Shown here: positions 25,487-34,836 of the stretch, in pieces
How the letters are laid out: every line of letters begins with the position of its first letter
Numbering within the stretch: the first letter of the stretch is position 1
Origin: Betaproteobacteria bacterium
GTDB taxonomy: Bacteria; Pseudomonadota; Gammaproteobacteria; Burkholderiales; Rhodocyclaceae
NCBI GenBank assembly: GCA_009779265.1
Contig: WREP01000017.1
Span: 1-48,841 of the forward strand
Length of the DNA stretch: 48,841 nt
Reading direction: 5' to 3'
Made by a program: the position numbers and the translations under genes
The notes under the pieces: generated by a model
The model's database searches: none
Seen by the model: the letters and a program-made list of their open reading frames with translations, nothing else
What the model was told of the DNA's origin: nothing

Positions 25487-27390
25487 GCCGGCGTTTCCCC
25501 GGCCATGACATTACGCAGGAAAGCCTCGAACATGAGGATGGTCCAGATCGAGGCGCTGTAGTCGCGGCGGCCGTTGTCGTGGTCGCGCACCAGTTCTTCC
25601 AGATAATCGCGGGCGAACCAGCCGGTGTCGGCCAGCCGTTCGCCGAGCATGGCCTCGCGCACGCGTTGCTTCAACGGCCCGCGGAACCAGCGCGCCAGCG
25701 GTACCGAAAAGCCCATCTTGGGGCGATACAGTACCGCCTCGGGCAATAATGGTTCCATCGTCTTTTTCAGCAAATATTTGCCTTCCCCGCCGCGAATCTT
25801 GTGCGCCGAGGGCAGGGTCGCCAGCCATTCGATCAGCCGGTGATCCATCAGTGGCTCGCGCACTTCCAGGGCATGGGCCATGCTGGCGCGGTCCACCTTG
25901 GTGTTGATGTCGCTGACCAGATAAGTTTTGAGGTCGATGTACTGGATCAGCGCCAGCGGATCGTCGGTTTCGGCGCGGGCGGCATGGCCGGTGAAAACCT
26001 GGAAGGCGTCGTAACCGCCGAGGGCGGCCTTGAATTGCCGGGTGAACAGGCGCTGGCGCATCGGCGCGCGCAGGATCGACACCGAATGGAAGTAGCCTTC
26101 GACTGAATCCCGAGACATTCCCTCGAAGGTGGTCTTGGCGCGAAACACGCGCGGCGCCCAGTCGGCCTTGGGATAGAGCCGACCGAGCGCGCCAAAGACT
26201 GGCCGGCGCAAGGCGAGCGGCAGCGCCGCGCGCATTTTTTCTTCCATCAGATGCAGGTGGTAGCGGCGGTAACCGCCGAAACTCTCGTCGCCGCCGTCGC
26301 CGGAAAGGGCGACGGTGACGTGCCGGCGGGCCAGTTGGCAGACGCGGTAAGTGGGAATGGCCGAACTGTCGGCGTAAGGCTCGTCGTAAAGCTGGGCCAG
26401 GGTGTCGATCAGGCCGAAGTCGTCGCTTTCGACCTGATCGAGATGGTGGTCGGTACGGTAGCGCTCGGCCACCATGCGGGCGAATTCCGATTCGTTGAAG
26501 GCCGGGTCGGCAAAGCCGATCGAGCAGGTATTGACCGGATTCGCCGAGAGGCCGGCCATGACCGCGACCACGGCGCTCGAATCAACGCCGCCGGAAAGGA
26601 AGGCGCCGAGCGGCACTTCCGAAATCAGGCGCAGCCTGATGGATTCTTTCAGGCGATGCAGCAGTTCGGCGCGCGCCTCACCGTCATCGAGCGGATTGTC
26701 CAGCGAAAAGCGGACATCCCAGTAAGGGCGCGGCTCGCCGAGCGCTTGGTCACGGCGCAGCAGTAGCGTGCACGCTGGCGGCAGCTTCTTCGCCTGCCTG
26801 AAAATGGCGCGCGGCTCGGCGACGTAGCCGAGGGCGAAATATTCCTCGACGGCGCAGGGGTCGATATCGCGCCTCAGGCCACCGTGGGCGAGCAGGGATT
26901 TCAACTCGGAGCCAAACAGGAACATCCCGTCGTCGAGCAGGGCGTAGAACAGGGGCTTGACGCCGAGGCGGTCGCGGGCGAGGAAGAGAGTGTCGCGGTT
27001 ACGGTCCCACAGGGCGAAGGCAAACATGCCGCGAAAACGGTCGACGCAATGCTCGCCCCAAGCCTCCCAAGCATGGACGATAACCTCGGTGTCGCTGCGG
27101 GTGTGAAAGACATGGCCGAGCGCCTGCAATTCCGGAATCAGTTCCTGGAAATTGTAGATTTCGCCGTTGAACACCACCCAGACGCTGCCGTCCTCGTTGT
27201 GGAGCGGCTGCTGGCCGGTGGCCAGGTCGATGATCGACAGCCGGCGATGGCCGAGGCCAACGCCGGGTTCGAGGTGCAGGCCGCCTTCGTCCGGGCCGCG
27301 ATGGAACTGCGATTCGTTCATGCGGTGCAGCACGGCGCGGTCGATGTCGCGCCGGCCGCGGGTGTCGAAAATGCCGGTGATGCCGCACAT
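25483..27390 (-). CDS. Asparagine-synthase-like amidotransferase, exosortase A system
   Basis: This 635-residue protein has two domains. The N-terminal class II glutaminase (residues 2-210) has nucleophile Cys2 (MCGITGIFDT), Arg50 (GHRRLSIID), NGEIYN at 75-80 and RSDTEV at 98-103. The ATP-pyrophosphatase synthetase domain has the PP-loop SGGVDSS at 266-272 and the SGDGGDESFGGYRRY block. It matches the XrtA amidotransferase 1 family (TIGR03108). It probably amidates a carboxyl group, most likely of a uronic acid in the polymer, using glutamine. It is coupled by 4-bp overlap to the next gene and follows the TIGR03088 glycosyltransferase by 12 bp. Confidence 0.95.
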   Translation of the reverse strand: MCGITGIFDTRGRRDIDRAVLHRMNESQFHRGPDEGGLHLEPGVGLGHRRLSIIDLATGQQPLHNEDGSVWVVFNGEIYNFQELIPELQALGHVFHTRSDTEVIVHAWEAWGEHCVDRFRGMFAFALWDRNRDTLFLARDRLGVKPLFYALLDDGMFLFGSELKSLLAHGGLRRDIDPCAVEEYFALGYVAEPRAIFRQAKKLPPACTLLLRRDQALGEPRPYWDVRFSLDNPLDDGEARAELLHRLKESIRLRLISEVPLGAFLSGGVDSSAVVAVMAGLSANPVNTCSIGFADPAFNESEFARMVAERYRTDHHLDQVESDDFGLIDTLAQLYDEPYADSSAIPTYRVCQLARRHVTVALSGDGGDESFGGYRRYHLHLMEEKMRAALPLALRRPVFGALGRLYPKADWAPRVFRAKTTFEGMSRDSVEGYFHSVSILRAPMRQRLFTRQFKAALGGYDAFQVFTGHAARAETDDPLALIQYIDLKTYLVSDINTKVDRASMAHALEVREPLMDHRLIEWLATLPSAHKIRGGEGKYLLKKTMEPLLPEAVLYRPKMGFSVPLARWFRGPLKQRVREAMLGERLADTGWFARDYLEELVRDHDNGRRDYSASIWTILMFEAFLRNVMAGETPA

Positions 27391-27402
27391 GGCTGTTTCC
27401 TG

Positions 27403-28566
27403 TCAGGGCCGTGAAGTCGCACCGCTGCGGTGCAGGAGTTGATCGTAAGCGCTCTGGTAGGCAGCCACCATGGCTGGCAGGCTGAAGCGCTCCTCGGCCA
27501 GCCGGCGACCGGCCTGGCCCATGGCGCGGGCGGTTTCCGGCGCAGCGGCGAGGCGGACGATGGCTTGGGCCATGCTTTCGGGATCGGCGGCGGGAATGAT
27601 TTCGCCAGTTTCGCCGCTAACCACCAGCTCGGCATTGCCGCCGACAGCGGTGGCGATCACCGGCAGGCCGCAGGCCATGGCTTCGAGAATGGTGTTGGAA
27701 ATGCCCTCGGCCAGGGAGGGCAACACGAAACAGTCGAAACCGCGCATTACATCCGGCACGTCGCCGCGCTCGCCGGGCAGCCAGGCCAGATCGGCGACGT
27801 CGGCGGCAGCGAGAATATCCTGACAGACGGCGCGCAATGGGCCATCGCCGATCAGCGCCAGACGCAGGCGCGGCCGTAGTTGCGGGGCGATTTCCAGGGC
27901 GCGGACGAAAGCGCGGGCCAGGGTCGGCTGATCCTTGACCGCCTGCATGCGGCCCACCGTGCCGACCAGCCAGTGACCGGCGCGCGGAAAGGGGCAGCCC
28001 GGCGCGGAAAAATCCGGCGAGGCGGGATGGAAACGATCGGTGTCGACGCCGTTGTAAACCTGGAGCAGTTTGTTGGAAGGAACGCGAATCATGACATCGA
28101 GATACTGGGCGAGGTCGCGCGAAAGGGCGAGGTAATAGCTCACGAAGGGCTTGTAAAAGCGGCGGACGCGCTGATAGACGACATTGCTGCCGTCGAGATC
28201 GCCGACATCGCGACCATGCTCGCCGTGAATGCGTACCGGCACGCCGGCGGCCCAGGCCGGCAGTTGGACTTCCAGCGCCGCCAGATTGCGGCTATGCACG
28301 ATGGCCGGGCGCAGGCGGCGAAACAAGCGCCAGAGGCGCGGAAACTGCCACAGCGTCTGACCCGGTGGCTTGTTCAGGGCGATGAATTCGACATCATCGC
28401 GGCGGATGCGCTGGCGAAAATCGGTGATTTCAGTCAGCGCGATTACCGCATGCCGGTAAGACTCGGGCGGCATGTGGTTGATCAGGTTGACGATGCCATT
28501 CTCCAGCCCGCCGGTGTCGAAGCGGTACATGACATGGGCGACGAGGGGGCGGCTGTCGGTGGTCAT
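27403..28566 (-). CDS. Glycosyltransferase, PEP-CTERM/XrtA-associated (TIGR03088 type)
   Basis: This 387-residue GT4 enzyme has the N-terminus VAHVMYRFDTGGLENGIVNLI, with the glycine-rich donor-cleft motif, plus HSRNLAALEVQLPAWAAGVP and the catalytic block LPSLAEGISNTILEAMACGLPVIAT. It fits the second sugar transferase of XrtA loci (stp2). The ATG at 28566 overlaps the exosortase stop as ATGA. A longer in-frame extension upstream is antisense-like arginine-rich sequence over the exosortase and is rejected. It acts at the cytoplasmic face during repeat-unit assembly. Confidence 0.93.
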   Translation of the reverse strand: MTTDSRPLVAHVMYRFDTGGLENGIVNLINHMPPESYRHAVIALTEITDFRQRIRRDDVEFIALNKPPGQTLWQFPRLWRLFRRLRPAIVHSRNLAALEVQLPAWAAGVPVRIHGEHGRDVGDLDGSNVVYQRVRRFYKPFVSYYLALSRDLAQYLDVMIRVPSNKLLQVYNGVDTDRFHPASPDFSAPGCPFPRAGHWLVGTVGRMQAVKDQPTLARAFVRALEIAPQLRPRLRLALIGDGPLRAVCQDILAAADVADLAWLPGERGDVPDVMRGFDCFVLPSLAEGISNTILEAMACGLPVIATAVGGNAELVVSGETGEIIPAADPESMAQAIVRLAAAPETARAMGQAGRRLAEERFSLPAMVAAYQSAYDQLLHRSGATSRP

Positions 28567-30098
28567 CGACTGTCGCGGGTAGCGGCCAGTAGCCGGTCGA
28601 GTTCCGGCGCGGCGGCGGCGGCGAAGGCGGGCAGGGCCGTCGTCGCGCTGGCGGCCGGGGCGTAAAGGATAATCACGGCGGCATCGTCGCCGCGTCCGGC
28701 CAAACGGGAGAGGGCGGTATAAAACTTGGCCAGGGCGTCGGAAGCGGTCAGCCGGCCGTCGATCCAGTACCACCGCCAGACATGCAGGCGGACTTCCGGG
28801 CCACTGGCCAGCAGATCGGCGCTGGCGACGCTGGCCGGCAGGCCGGAAATCTCCGGCGCCGCGCTGCCGCGAGCGACCACGGCCCACAGACTGTTGTCGC
28901 TGGCGGCCAGGGTGTTGGTCGAAGTCACCAGTTTGCGCTGGTAATCCTGATTGCGGTAATAGCCGATGTAGAGGCCGACGCGCTGGCCGTCGCGCACGAA
29001 GACTGCTTGCAGTTCGTCCGAGGCGTTGGCGAAGTCCGGTTTCCAGAGCGGCGCTTCGGCTTCTTCTTGCCAGCCGGCGGGTGCCGGCAGCTTGGCGAGG
29101 GCGACCGGCCCGGCGCGGTCGGCGCGGTCGATGGCGATGAAGGCGAGCGGGCCGGCGGCGGCGACCAGAGCGATGGCCAGCGCGGCCAGCGCGGCCAGCC
29201 AGGTTCTGCCGGCGTTGCCGCCCGCCTGCTCGTCTGGCGGGACGGCGGACGGCGGGGGAACGGCTTCTGCTTCGGACCAGCGGACGCCGATGACGAACAT
29301 GATCATGATGACCACGCCGAAGAACACCCAGCCGTAGATCAGGTGATCGACGCCGGTGGCGATCTGGTTGTCGGAAAGATGGCCGAGCATGACGATGATG
29401 TAGGCGCGCAGCCAATTGGCGATCAGCGGCACGATGAGGGCGACGGCGATGAAGGCCAGCCGGCGGCGCCAGGAACGGTAGTTGAGGTAGGCGAACAGCG
29501 TGCCGACGGTGAGCGAGGCGATGATGTAACGGATGCCGCTGCAAGCCTCGACGACCGACCAACTGCCGGAGGGGATGACGAATTGCAAGCCTTCCTGGTA
29601 CACCGGAATGCCGGTGGCGCGCAGGGCCAGAACGGTGAAGGCGGCGGTCCATTCCATCAGCTTCGGCATCATGAAATCGCCGAAGGGCACCGAGAAAAAC
29701 AGGAAGGCCAGCGGAAAGGCCAGACGCTTGCTCACCGCCGGGCCGAGCAGGGCCATGACGGCAAGCGCCAGCGTGGCGACCAGCGCGAACTGGGTCAGGG
29801 CGTTGACCGCAGTCAGTTCACCGAACAGCCAGGCCAGTGTGGCGCAGGCCACCGGCGCGACGAGGGGCAGCGAAGTGCGCGGCGGCACGGCGAGCAGCGC
29901 GGCGCGCTGGCGCCAGATCAGCCACAGCGTAATCGGCGGCACCAAAAAGGCGTGGGCGTAGGTTTCCGAGCGATACCAGATGCCGACCATGGCGGCGGCG
30001 GTGTCCCAGTAGCAGTAGAGCAGCCAGGCGAGCAGGGCGAGCAGTAGCGGCAGCGCCTGTCGCCAGGCGGGCGAGAGAGCGTCGGCAATGATTCTCAT
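28563..30098 (-). CDS. xrtA: Exosortase A fused to an EpsI domain
   Basis: This 511-residue protein is the transpeptidase-like enzyme of the PEP-CTERM sorting system. The N-terminal part has eight or so transmembrane helices (residues about 15-272) with the catalytic triad Cys186 (VVEACSGIRY), Arg231 (ANWLRAYIIV) and His252 (VDHLIYGWVFFG). After a proline-rich linker (278-297) and one more helix (about 299-322), residues 325-511 form the periplasmic EpsI-type domain. Exosortase A cleaves PEP-CTERM tails at the periplasmic face. The start at 30098 overlaps the upstream glycosyltransferase stop as ATGA; an upstream in-frame Met would add 21 residues of proline-rich sequence. No PEP-CTERM substrate is encoded in the window. 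Confidence 0.96.
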   Translation of the reverse strand: MRIIADALSPAWRQALPLLLALLAWLLYCYWDTAAAMVGIWYRSETYAHAFLVPPITLWLIWRQRAALLAVPPRTSLPLVAPVACATLAWLFGELTAVNALTQFALVATLALAVMALLGPAVSKRLAFPLAFLFFSVPFGDFMMPKLMEWTAAFTVLALRATGIPVYQEGLQFVIPSGSWSVVEACSGIRYIIASLTVGTLFAYLNYRSWRRRLAFIAVALIVPLIANWLRAYIIVMLGHLSDNQIATGVDHLIYGWVFFGVVIMIMFVIGVRWSEAEAVPPPSAVPPDEQAGGNAGRTWLAALAALAIALVAAAGPLAFIAIDRADRAGPVALAKLPAPAGWQEEAEAPLWKPDFANASDELQAVFVRDGQRVGLYIGYYRNQDYQRKLVTSTNTLAASDNSLWAVVARGSAAPEISGLPASVASADLLASGPEVRLHVWRWYWIDGRLTASDALAKFYTALSRLAGRGDDAAVIILYAPAASATTALPAFAAAAAPELDRLLAATRDSR

Positions 30099-31309
30099 GG
30101 CGACTGGGTGGTGCTGCGGCGAAGCAGATAGGGGTCGATGCGGCGCAGGTGCGCCTTCCAACTGTAGCGGGCGACGACGCGCGCGCGCGCGGCGTGGCCG
30201 ATGGCGGCAGCGGCGGCGGGGTCTGCCAGTTGGGCGGCGATGGCGGCGACGAATTCATCGGCGCTGTCGGCGGCGAGGATTTCCTTGCCCGCTTCCGTGT
30301 CGATGGCGGCGACGCAGCCGGTGGCGGCGACCACCGGGCGCTGCATGGCCATGGCTTCGAGAATCTTGTTCTGGATGCCGCGGGCGACGCGCAAGGGCGC
30401 GACGACGACGTCGGCATGTTGCAGGTAGGGGCGGACATCCGCCACGGTGCCGGTGACGACGACGTGCTCGCTGGCCAGAGCCTGGACTTCCGGCGTCGGG
30501 CTGCGGCCGACGATATAAAAACGCGCGTGTGGCCGCTGCGCCCGCAGCGCCGGCAGCATCTCGGCGACGAACCAGGTGACGGCATCGACATTCGGCCAGT
30601 AATCCATGGCGCCGGTGAACACCACGGCTTCCTCGCCAGCCGGGAAGGGCGACGGGCGTTCGATTTTCGGCGCGAAGCGATCGGCATCGACGCCATTACA
30701 CATAACTTCAACATAAACGCTGCATTCCGGAGCCAGCTTGCGGAACAGTTCGACCTCGGCTTCGGTGACGAGAAAGGAACGCACCGCCTGGGCCGCCACT
30801 TTGCGTTCATAGTCAAGCAGCAAGCGGCCCTCGCGGCGGTAAATCCAGGACATCGGCCAGTGGTGCCGGGGCGCGTACTGCGTCCACTTGGCCGAATCGA
30901 CGTCGACGAAATCGACCAGCACTTGCAGGCGAGTCTTGTCCTCGACGTACTGGGCCATCGCCGAACTGAAGACGACGGCGGCATCGATTACTCCCGTACT
31001 GCAGATGTTGTCGACCCAATCCTGCAAGCCGGAATCGCGGTAGTAACGCAAGGTCAGCGGCTCGCCGACGAGCAGGCCATTGAGGCTGCGCAGCTTGGCC
31101 AGGCTGGGATGGAGGCGGGCGATATGAAGCCCGGCGCATTTTTTTTGCAGGATCGAGACGTGTTCTGCGTCCTCGGGATCGTCGATGAAGGTGCCGAGAA
31201 AAACACGATGCGATTTCAGCAAATGGCGCAGCAGATGGTAAGAGCGAACCTTGTCGCCCTTGTTCGGCGGATAGGGCAGGCGGTGGACGAGATAGAGAAT
31301 GTTGGCCAT
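30095..31309 (-). CDS. Glycosyltransferase, PEP-CTERM/XrtA-associated (TIGR03087 type)
   Basis: This 404-residue GT-B enzyme starts with MANILYLVHRLPYPPNKGDK, followed by VRSYHLLRHL, the signature of the first XrtA sugar transferase (stp1). Further blocks are VVFTGAMDYWPNVDAVTWF and the donor motif PLRVARGIQNKILEAMAMQRPVVAT. It probably extends the lipid-linked glycan. It is the first gene of the second half of the locus, separated from FemAB by foreign DNA. It therefore needs a promoter in the 333 bp upstream or read-through from the acyltransferase. Confidence 0.94.
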   Translation of the reverse strand: MANILYLVHRLPYPPNKGDKVRSYHLLRHLLKSHRVFLGTFIDDPEDAEHVSILQKKCAGLHIARLHPSLAKLRSLNGLLVGEPLTLRYYRDSGLQDWVDNICSTGVIDAAVVFSSAMAQYVEDKTRLQVLVDFVDVDSAKWTQYAPRHHWPMSWIYRREGRLLLDYERKVAAQAVRSFLVTEAEVELFRKLAPECSVYVEVMCNGVDADRFAPKIERPSPFPAGEEAVVFTGAMDYWPNVDAVTWFVAEMLPALRAQRPHARFYIVGRSPTPEVQALASEHVVVTGTVADVRPYLQHADVVVAPLRVARGIQNKILEAMAMQRPVVAATGCVAAIDTEAGKEILAADSADEFVAAIAAQLADPAAAAAIGHAARARVVARYSWKAHLRRIDPYLLRRSTTQSP

Positions 31310-31642
31310 GAGTTGTTTGCCTGACGACTACCTGATCGGCGCGCGTGATTTTTGCACGCACCCGGTCAAGAGGTGCGCTGGAAGTCGTGAGAAATTGCCA
31401 TGCAAGGTGCTTCGAGGAAAACAGGACGCCTCTTTTTGCGTGCAGGATGAAGAAAATGCTTAGGATACCGCAGAAACAGCATGACGTTTCCCTTGAGCGA
31501 AGGATAGCGAGGAACGGATGCAGCGGAGAAACCAGACTTTCGGCGCTGTCGACGAAGCGCTGTTTTTTTATCTTTCAGGACGTTGGCATATTCCGGGCAG
31601 CGGGTGACATATTGAATTTCCGGCTTAACACTATCTGGAGCA
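31310..31642. other. Intergenic stretch upstream of the second half of the XrtA locus
   Basis: These 333 bp lie between the acyltransferase stop and the first downstream glycosyltransferase. Two overlapping frames on opposite strands are open here, but both give basic, low-complexity peptides without recognisable features, so I call neither. No clear sigma-70 or sigma-54 promoter was found by eye. Because the downstream operon begins here, the region is the likely home of its promoter. Base composition is more AT-rich than the flanking operon, in keeping with the imported segment. Confidence 0.4.
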
Positions 31643-32722
31643 TTACAGTGCCAGTCGCGTAAAACAACGGTTGATAATGGGAAAGTGTTCACGCAAAATG
31701 CAGAAAAGCCAAGTGAGTGTAAGGGTGCATATGATTAGGAGGCAGTAATAATATGCAGGGGAAAGCAAATTGTTGCCGAATAGATTCCACATAAAATTTA
31801 GTCCTTGGATAAATACCCGGTGCATGATGAATGAACCTAGCGAGAATTTTCCGATAAGCCCTATCATGGAAGTCATTGGAAAGGATTGGAAGCGGGTCAG
31901 TAAGAGCGCGAGTGCAAATACCCAGGAAAATTTCCCTATTGCCTCGAGAGAAGAAATCAGTAAGAGCCACGGAGATGCTGTCGGATTAAAACTGGAAAGG
32001 TAGACTATAAGCTGTATGAGCATGAGTGCGGCAAAAATAACAGACGACGCCGAGTTGCTGAAGCGCTTAAATATCCCCAGCCAGACTCCAAGGCACCCGT
32101 TAATGACGAAAGGGAGGACGGGAAACCCGCCGAATCCCTTGAAAAGCAGCAATTGGAAAATCCAGTAATCCGCGTAGTCGGTGCTTGCCAGTGAGGATGA
32201 CAGTAGGGCAATGATGATTCGAGCGACAATCAGGGCGGCCAGCGTCTTCCAGAGGGCGCGTTGACAGAAGCGGATCATGGCTGGGCCGCAAAGAAGTACC
32301 AAAGCGGTAGGAAAAAGAACGCCAGAAATGGTCCATTCGGTAGTCAATGTGAAAAACCCGATCCACCACTCGGGGGCCAGGATGGTTGAAACATGTTTTT
32401 TGAGCAACTCTTGCAGTGCACTGAATACGAAATTTGATATGAACATGACTGCAAGGATTTTCTTGCTTCGGCTAATCAGCGCAGCATCTCGTCCTGCTTG
32501 TTCGCGTATCGAGAATATATAACCAATGCCGTAGCCAGATAACACGACAAATGCTATTGTTGCCCAGCCATTAGGCAGCCAGTAATCCGAAAAAAGCCAG
32601 TGATCTTTCGGAACGGAAGCGATGGTCAGTGCATGCGTATTGATCATCAAGAGAAACAGCAATCCCCGGCATACGTCGATTGCCTTGGAGCGACCTGTTG
32701 TCTGTCTTCGAATAAATTCCAT
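31643..32722 (-). CDS. Acyltransferase-3-like integral membrane protein (imported cargo)
   Basis: This 359-residue polytopic protein has about ten helices. The N-terminus RSKAIDVCRGLLFLLMINTHAL carries the R-x10-H arrangement of the acyltransferase-3/OpgC-like fold, and SLGSFIMHRVFIQGL near the C-terminus fits a late helix of that family. Such proteins O-acetylate or otherwise acylate polysaccharides across the inner membrane. Codon and base composition is clearly more AT-rich than in the neighbouring XrtA genes, suggesting acquisition from another genome. A decayed IS5 copy ends 22 bp before its ATG, and no strong ribosome site is visible, so expression may be altered. It would diversify the polymer made by the locus. 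Confidence 0.8.
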   Translation of the reverse strand: MEFIRRQTTGRSKAIDVCRGLLFLLMINTHALTIASVPKDHWLFSDYWLPNGWATIAFVVLSGYGIGYIFSIREQAGRDAALISRSKKILAVMFISNFVFSALQELLKKHVSTILAPEWWIGFFTLTTEWTISGVLFPTALVLLCGPAMIRFCQRALWKTLAALIVARIIIALLSSSLASTDYADYWIFQLLLFKGFGGFPVLPFVINGCLGVWLGIFKRFSNSASSVIFAALMLIQLIVYLSSFNPTASPWLLLISSLEAIGKFSWVFALALLLTRFQSFPMTSMIGLIGKFSLGSFIMHRVFIQGLNFMWNLFGNNLLSPAYYYCLLIICTLTLTWLFCILREHFPIINRCFTRLAL

Positions 32723-32747
32723 GCCAATAATATAACGGTGATGTTAG

Positions 32748-33766
32748 GGAATCTCTGATCAATTCAGGCATGACAAAATGCTGTGATCATAAATTGATCT
32801 GCTGCGCTTATGAAACAAACGGCCTTTGCCGCGCAGGCATTCGAGAAGAAGAAGAAGCAGACGCGTCGTGAGCGCTTTCTGGCCGAGATGGAAGCGGTGC
32901 CCTGTACGAGATCGAGACGATGCGCCGCTTTGCGGGCCTGGATTTGACCGATGACGCGATGTCCGACGAGACGACGATCCTGAAGTTTCGTCATTTGCTG
33001 GAGACGCATGGGCTGACCGCGCGCATGATGAACCTCATCAACGACACGCTTGAGCAACGCGGCTTGCTGCTCAAGGGGGCGCCATGGCCGATGCAACTAT
33101 TATCCATGCGCAGCCCTCGACGAAGAACCGGGACAGGAAGCGCGATCCCGAGATGCATCAGACGAAGAAGGGGAATCAGTGGTATTTCGGCATGAAGGTT
33201 CATGTTGGGGCGGATGTCAATTCTGGCCTTGTGCATACGGTATTGGTCACGCCAGCCAACCGGTCGGACATCAGTCAGTTGCCCCGCCTGTTGCGCGCGG
33301 ATGACCGAGCGGTGTTTGGCGACAAGGCTTATGTCAGTAAACCGCTCAAGCGTCTGGCTCGCCAAGCCGGCGTATTCTGGGGCGTATCGCTCAAGGCGAG
33401 CCGGGCGCATCCGCTGACCGGAGCCAACAAGCGCTTCAATCACCGGATGTCTGCGATCCGGGCGCGAGTCGAGCATGTGTTCCGTGTCATCAAGCGCCAG
33501 TTCGGTTATACGAAGGTGCGCTACAAGGGGATGGCGAAGAATGCCGCACAGGTATTTTCGCTGATCGGATTGACCAAGCTTTATCTGGCGAGGCGAGCTT
33601 TGGCGAGTTGATGGGCGAAATCCGTCCGTGGCGCCCCGAAATGGGTGCTCGGTGCCTGAAAAGCGTCGAGAAATCGCGGTAGAAGCGGAAAAATTGATCA
33701 TCGGAGCTACCGAAAAATGGTTGGCTTGGGTGAGCATGCTCGGTATGTCAATTGATCAGGGGTTCC
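32748..33766 (+). mobile_element. Decayed IS5-family insertion sequence
   Basis: The element is 1,019 bp. Its ends, GGAATCTCTGATCAATTCAG at 32748 and the complement of the sequence ending at 33766 (GGAACCCCTGATCAATTGAC), match at 16 of 20 bases. An identical 4-bp target duplication, TTAG, lies at 32744-32747 and 33767-33770, as expected for IS5. The transposase inside is broken. It separates the acyltransferase from the small unknown gene and DUF998 gene. Confidence 0.88.
32810..33611 (+). pseudogene. IS5-family transposase, internally deleted and frameshifted
   Basis: Three frames are needed to read it. The start segment MKQTAFAAQAFEKKKKQTRR with RERFLAEMEAV (from 32810) is joined directly to LYEIETMRRFAGLDL in a second frame, so about 50-60 residues that normally lie between are missing. 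A second shift near 33078 leads into ADATIIHAQPSTKN and the rest of the catalytic domain in a third frame, ending at 33611. The DDE residues (Asp in ADATIIHA, Asp in FGDKAYVS, Glu in RARVEHVFRVIKRQFGY) survive. The element cannot make a full transposase but might be moved by one supplied in trans. Confidence 0.88.
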
Positions 33767-33865
33767 TTAGGCGATCAGTGTGAACGATGCGGCATCAGCG
33801 CTTGCTTCGAATTTGTTTGCATCACAGTAGAAATGAAAGACCAATGAGTATCCATCTCGCTTTGT

Positions 33866-34120
33866 TTACGCAAAATATTCCCGATACTCGGGATCCTCCT
33901 TGAAATTTGCCAGGGTCACCTTTCGACAGAATCGAAAATAGCGAAATCTCCATCGCTTGTCTCCCTCGGTGGCGTACATCTTTGCGAGACGCTTGGCGCC
34001 ATGAGGCTCCGGGAACGAGATGAGCGCATTGACGTAGGCCCCCTTGGCTGGCCCCCAATCGGGGTGAGGATCGATGGTGCAGTTTTTAGTCGCGGTGACT
34101 ACGAGGGAAACAAGCCACAT
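33866..34120 (-). CDS. Small protein of unknown function in the imported segment
   Basis: From the Met at 34120 this is an 84-residue protein, MWLVSLVVTATKNCTIDPHPD, continuing to EDPEYREYFA. A longer in-frame extension upstream is poor coding sequence. I do not recognise it. The C-terminal part is basic and aromatic (KRWRFRYFRFCRKV). It lies downstream of the DUF998 gene in the same direction and is followed by the IS5 copy. It could equally be a genuine small gene or the surviving end of a larger one. Confidence 0.4.
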   Translation of the reverse strand: MWLVSLVVTATKNCTIDPHPDWGPAKGAYVNALISFPEPHGAKRLAKMYATEGDKRWRFRYFRFCRKVTLANFKEDPEYREYFA

Positions 34121-34233
34121 GATAGGCGCCTCAATGACGAAAATCCGTGGCAGCCGTGCAGGGCAACTGGCTGACTGCACGCTGGAGCGGATTGTTGGGC
34201 GAAGTGCAATGTATTGGCCGCATTTCAACAGGA

Positions 34234-34836
34234 TTACACATGCGGCGCTTCATCGCGGACAAGCCTGCACCCACACGCGCCAAGCCAGCCGAGAAGAGCG
34301 GCGGTGGCCAACCGCTGGGCAATGCCAGCAGGAACGAACGAATGGCCGAGAGCAGCAACGGAAGCCATTGCTGCAAGAAAGCCCCATGAGGTGACTCGCC
34401 AGAGCGTGTTTTGAAACCGGAGGACGGAAGGCAACAGATACATGGCGAGGCCCGCCGTGACGAAACCAAGAGCTACGGCTGCCACATGAAGCTCGGTCGC
34501 GACTCCCAGGGGGAAAATTCCGGCCACGAGGAAGCAGAGCGCGCAAAGTATGAGAACCGCCCTCAACAACGGATTTTGCGCCGGCAGCCCCAGCGCAAGA
34601 GCGGCTATTGAAACAGCCAGCGCCGAGAAAGCCGCCAGCATCATTTCGCCATGCGGCCCCAGGGCCAGCTCGCTCATCAGTTGAGCCGCCGGATCATAGG
34701 CAGTTTGTACGGTATGTAGCCCAATGACAATGACAACGAACGCCAAGGCGCCGGCCATGGAGGCAAAACCAAAAAGAACTTGCCTGTGCATGTGGCGGCC
34801 ATTTCTATCCTTGGACAGGTAGGGCGACTTGGGCAT
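34234..34836 (-). CDS. DUF998 family membrane protein
   Basis: This 200-residue protein has about six hydrophobic helices. It includes TVQTAYDPAAQLMSELALGPHG after helix 1, the conserved DUF998 loop, and ends in the cytoplasmic tail CRLVRDEAPHV. Function of the family is not established. I use the Met at 34836, which leaves eight bases after the FemAB gene stop; an internal Met at 34794 (MHRQVLFGF) would give a 186-residue form starting at the first helix. It is not a standard XrtA-locus gene and marks the left boundary of the imported segment. Confidence 0.75.
   Translation of the reverse strand: MPKSPYLSKDRNGRHMHRQVLFGFASMAGALAFVVIVIGLHTVQTAYDPAAQLMSELALGPHGEMMLAAFSALAVSIAALALGLPAQNPLLRAVLILCALCFLVAGIFPLGVATELHVAAVALGFVTAGLAMYLLPSVLRFQNTLWRVTSWGFLAAMASVAALGHSFVPAGIAQRLATAALLGWLGACGCRLVRDEAPHV

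Noticed and set aside
27403-29652. 749-codon frame starting inside the exosortase gene
   Set aside because: The first 362 codons are arginine-rich shadow of the exosortase. The glycosyltransferase begins at 28566 with an ATGA overlap.
31345-31692. Two overlapping frames of about 105 codons on opposite strands
   Set aside because: Both are basic, lack recognisable features or ribosome sites and overlap each other; I treat the region as intergenic.
32723-32745. TATATT as a -10 element for the acyltransferase
   Set aside because: It lies only about 10 bases before the ATG and no -35 hexamer occurs at a suitable distance.
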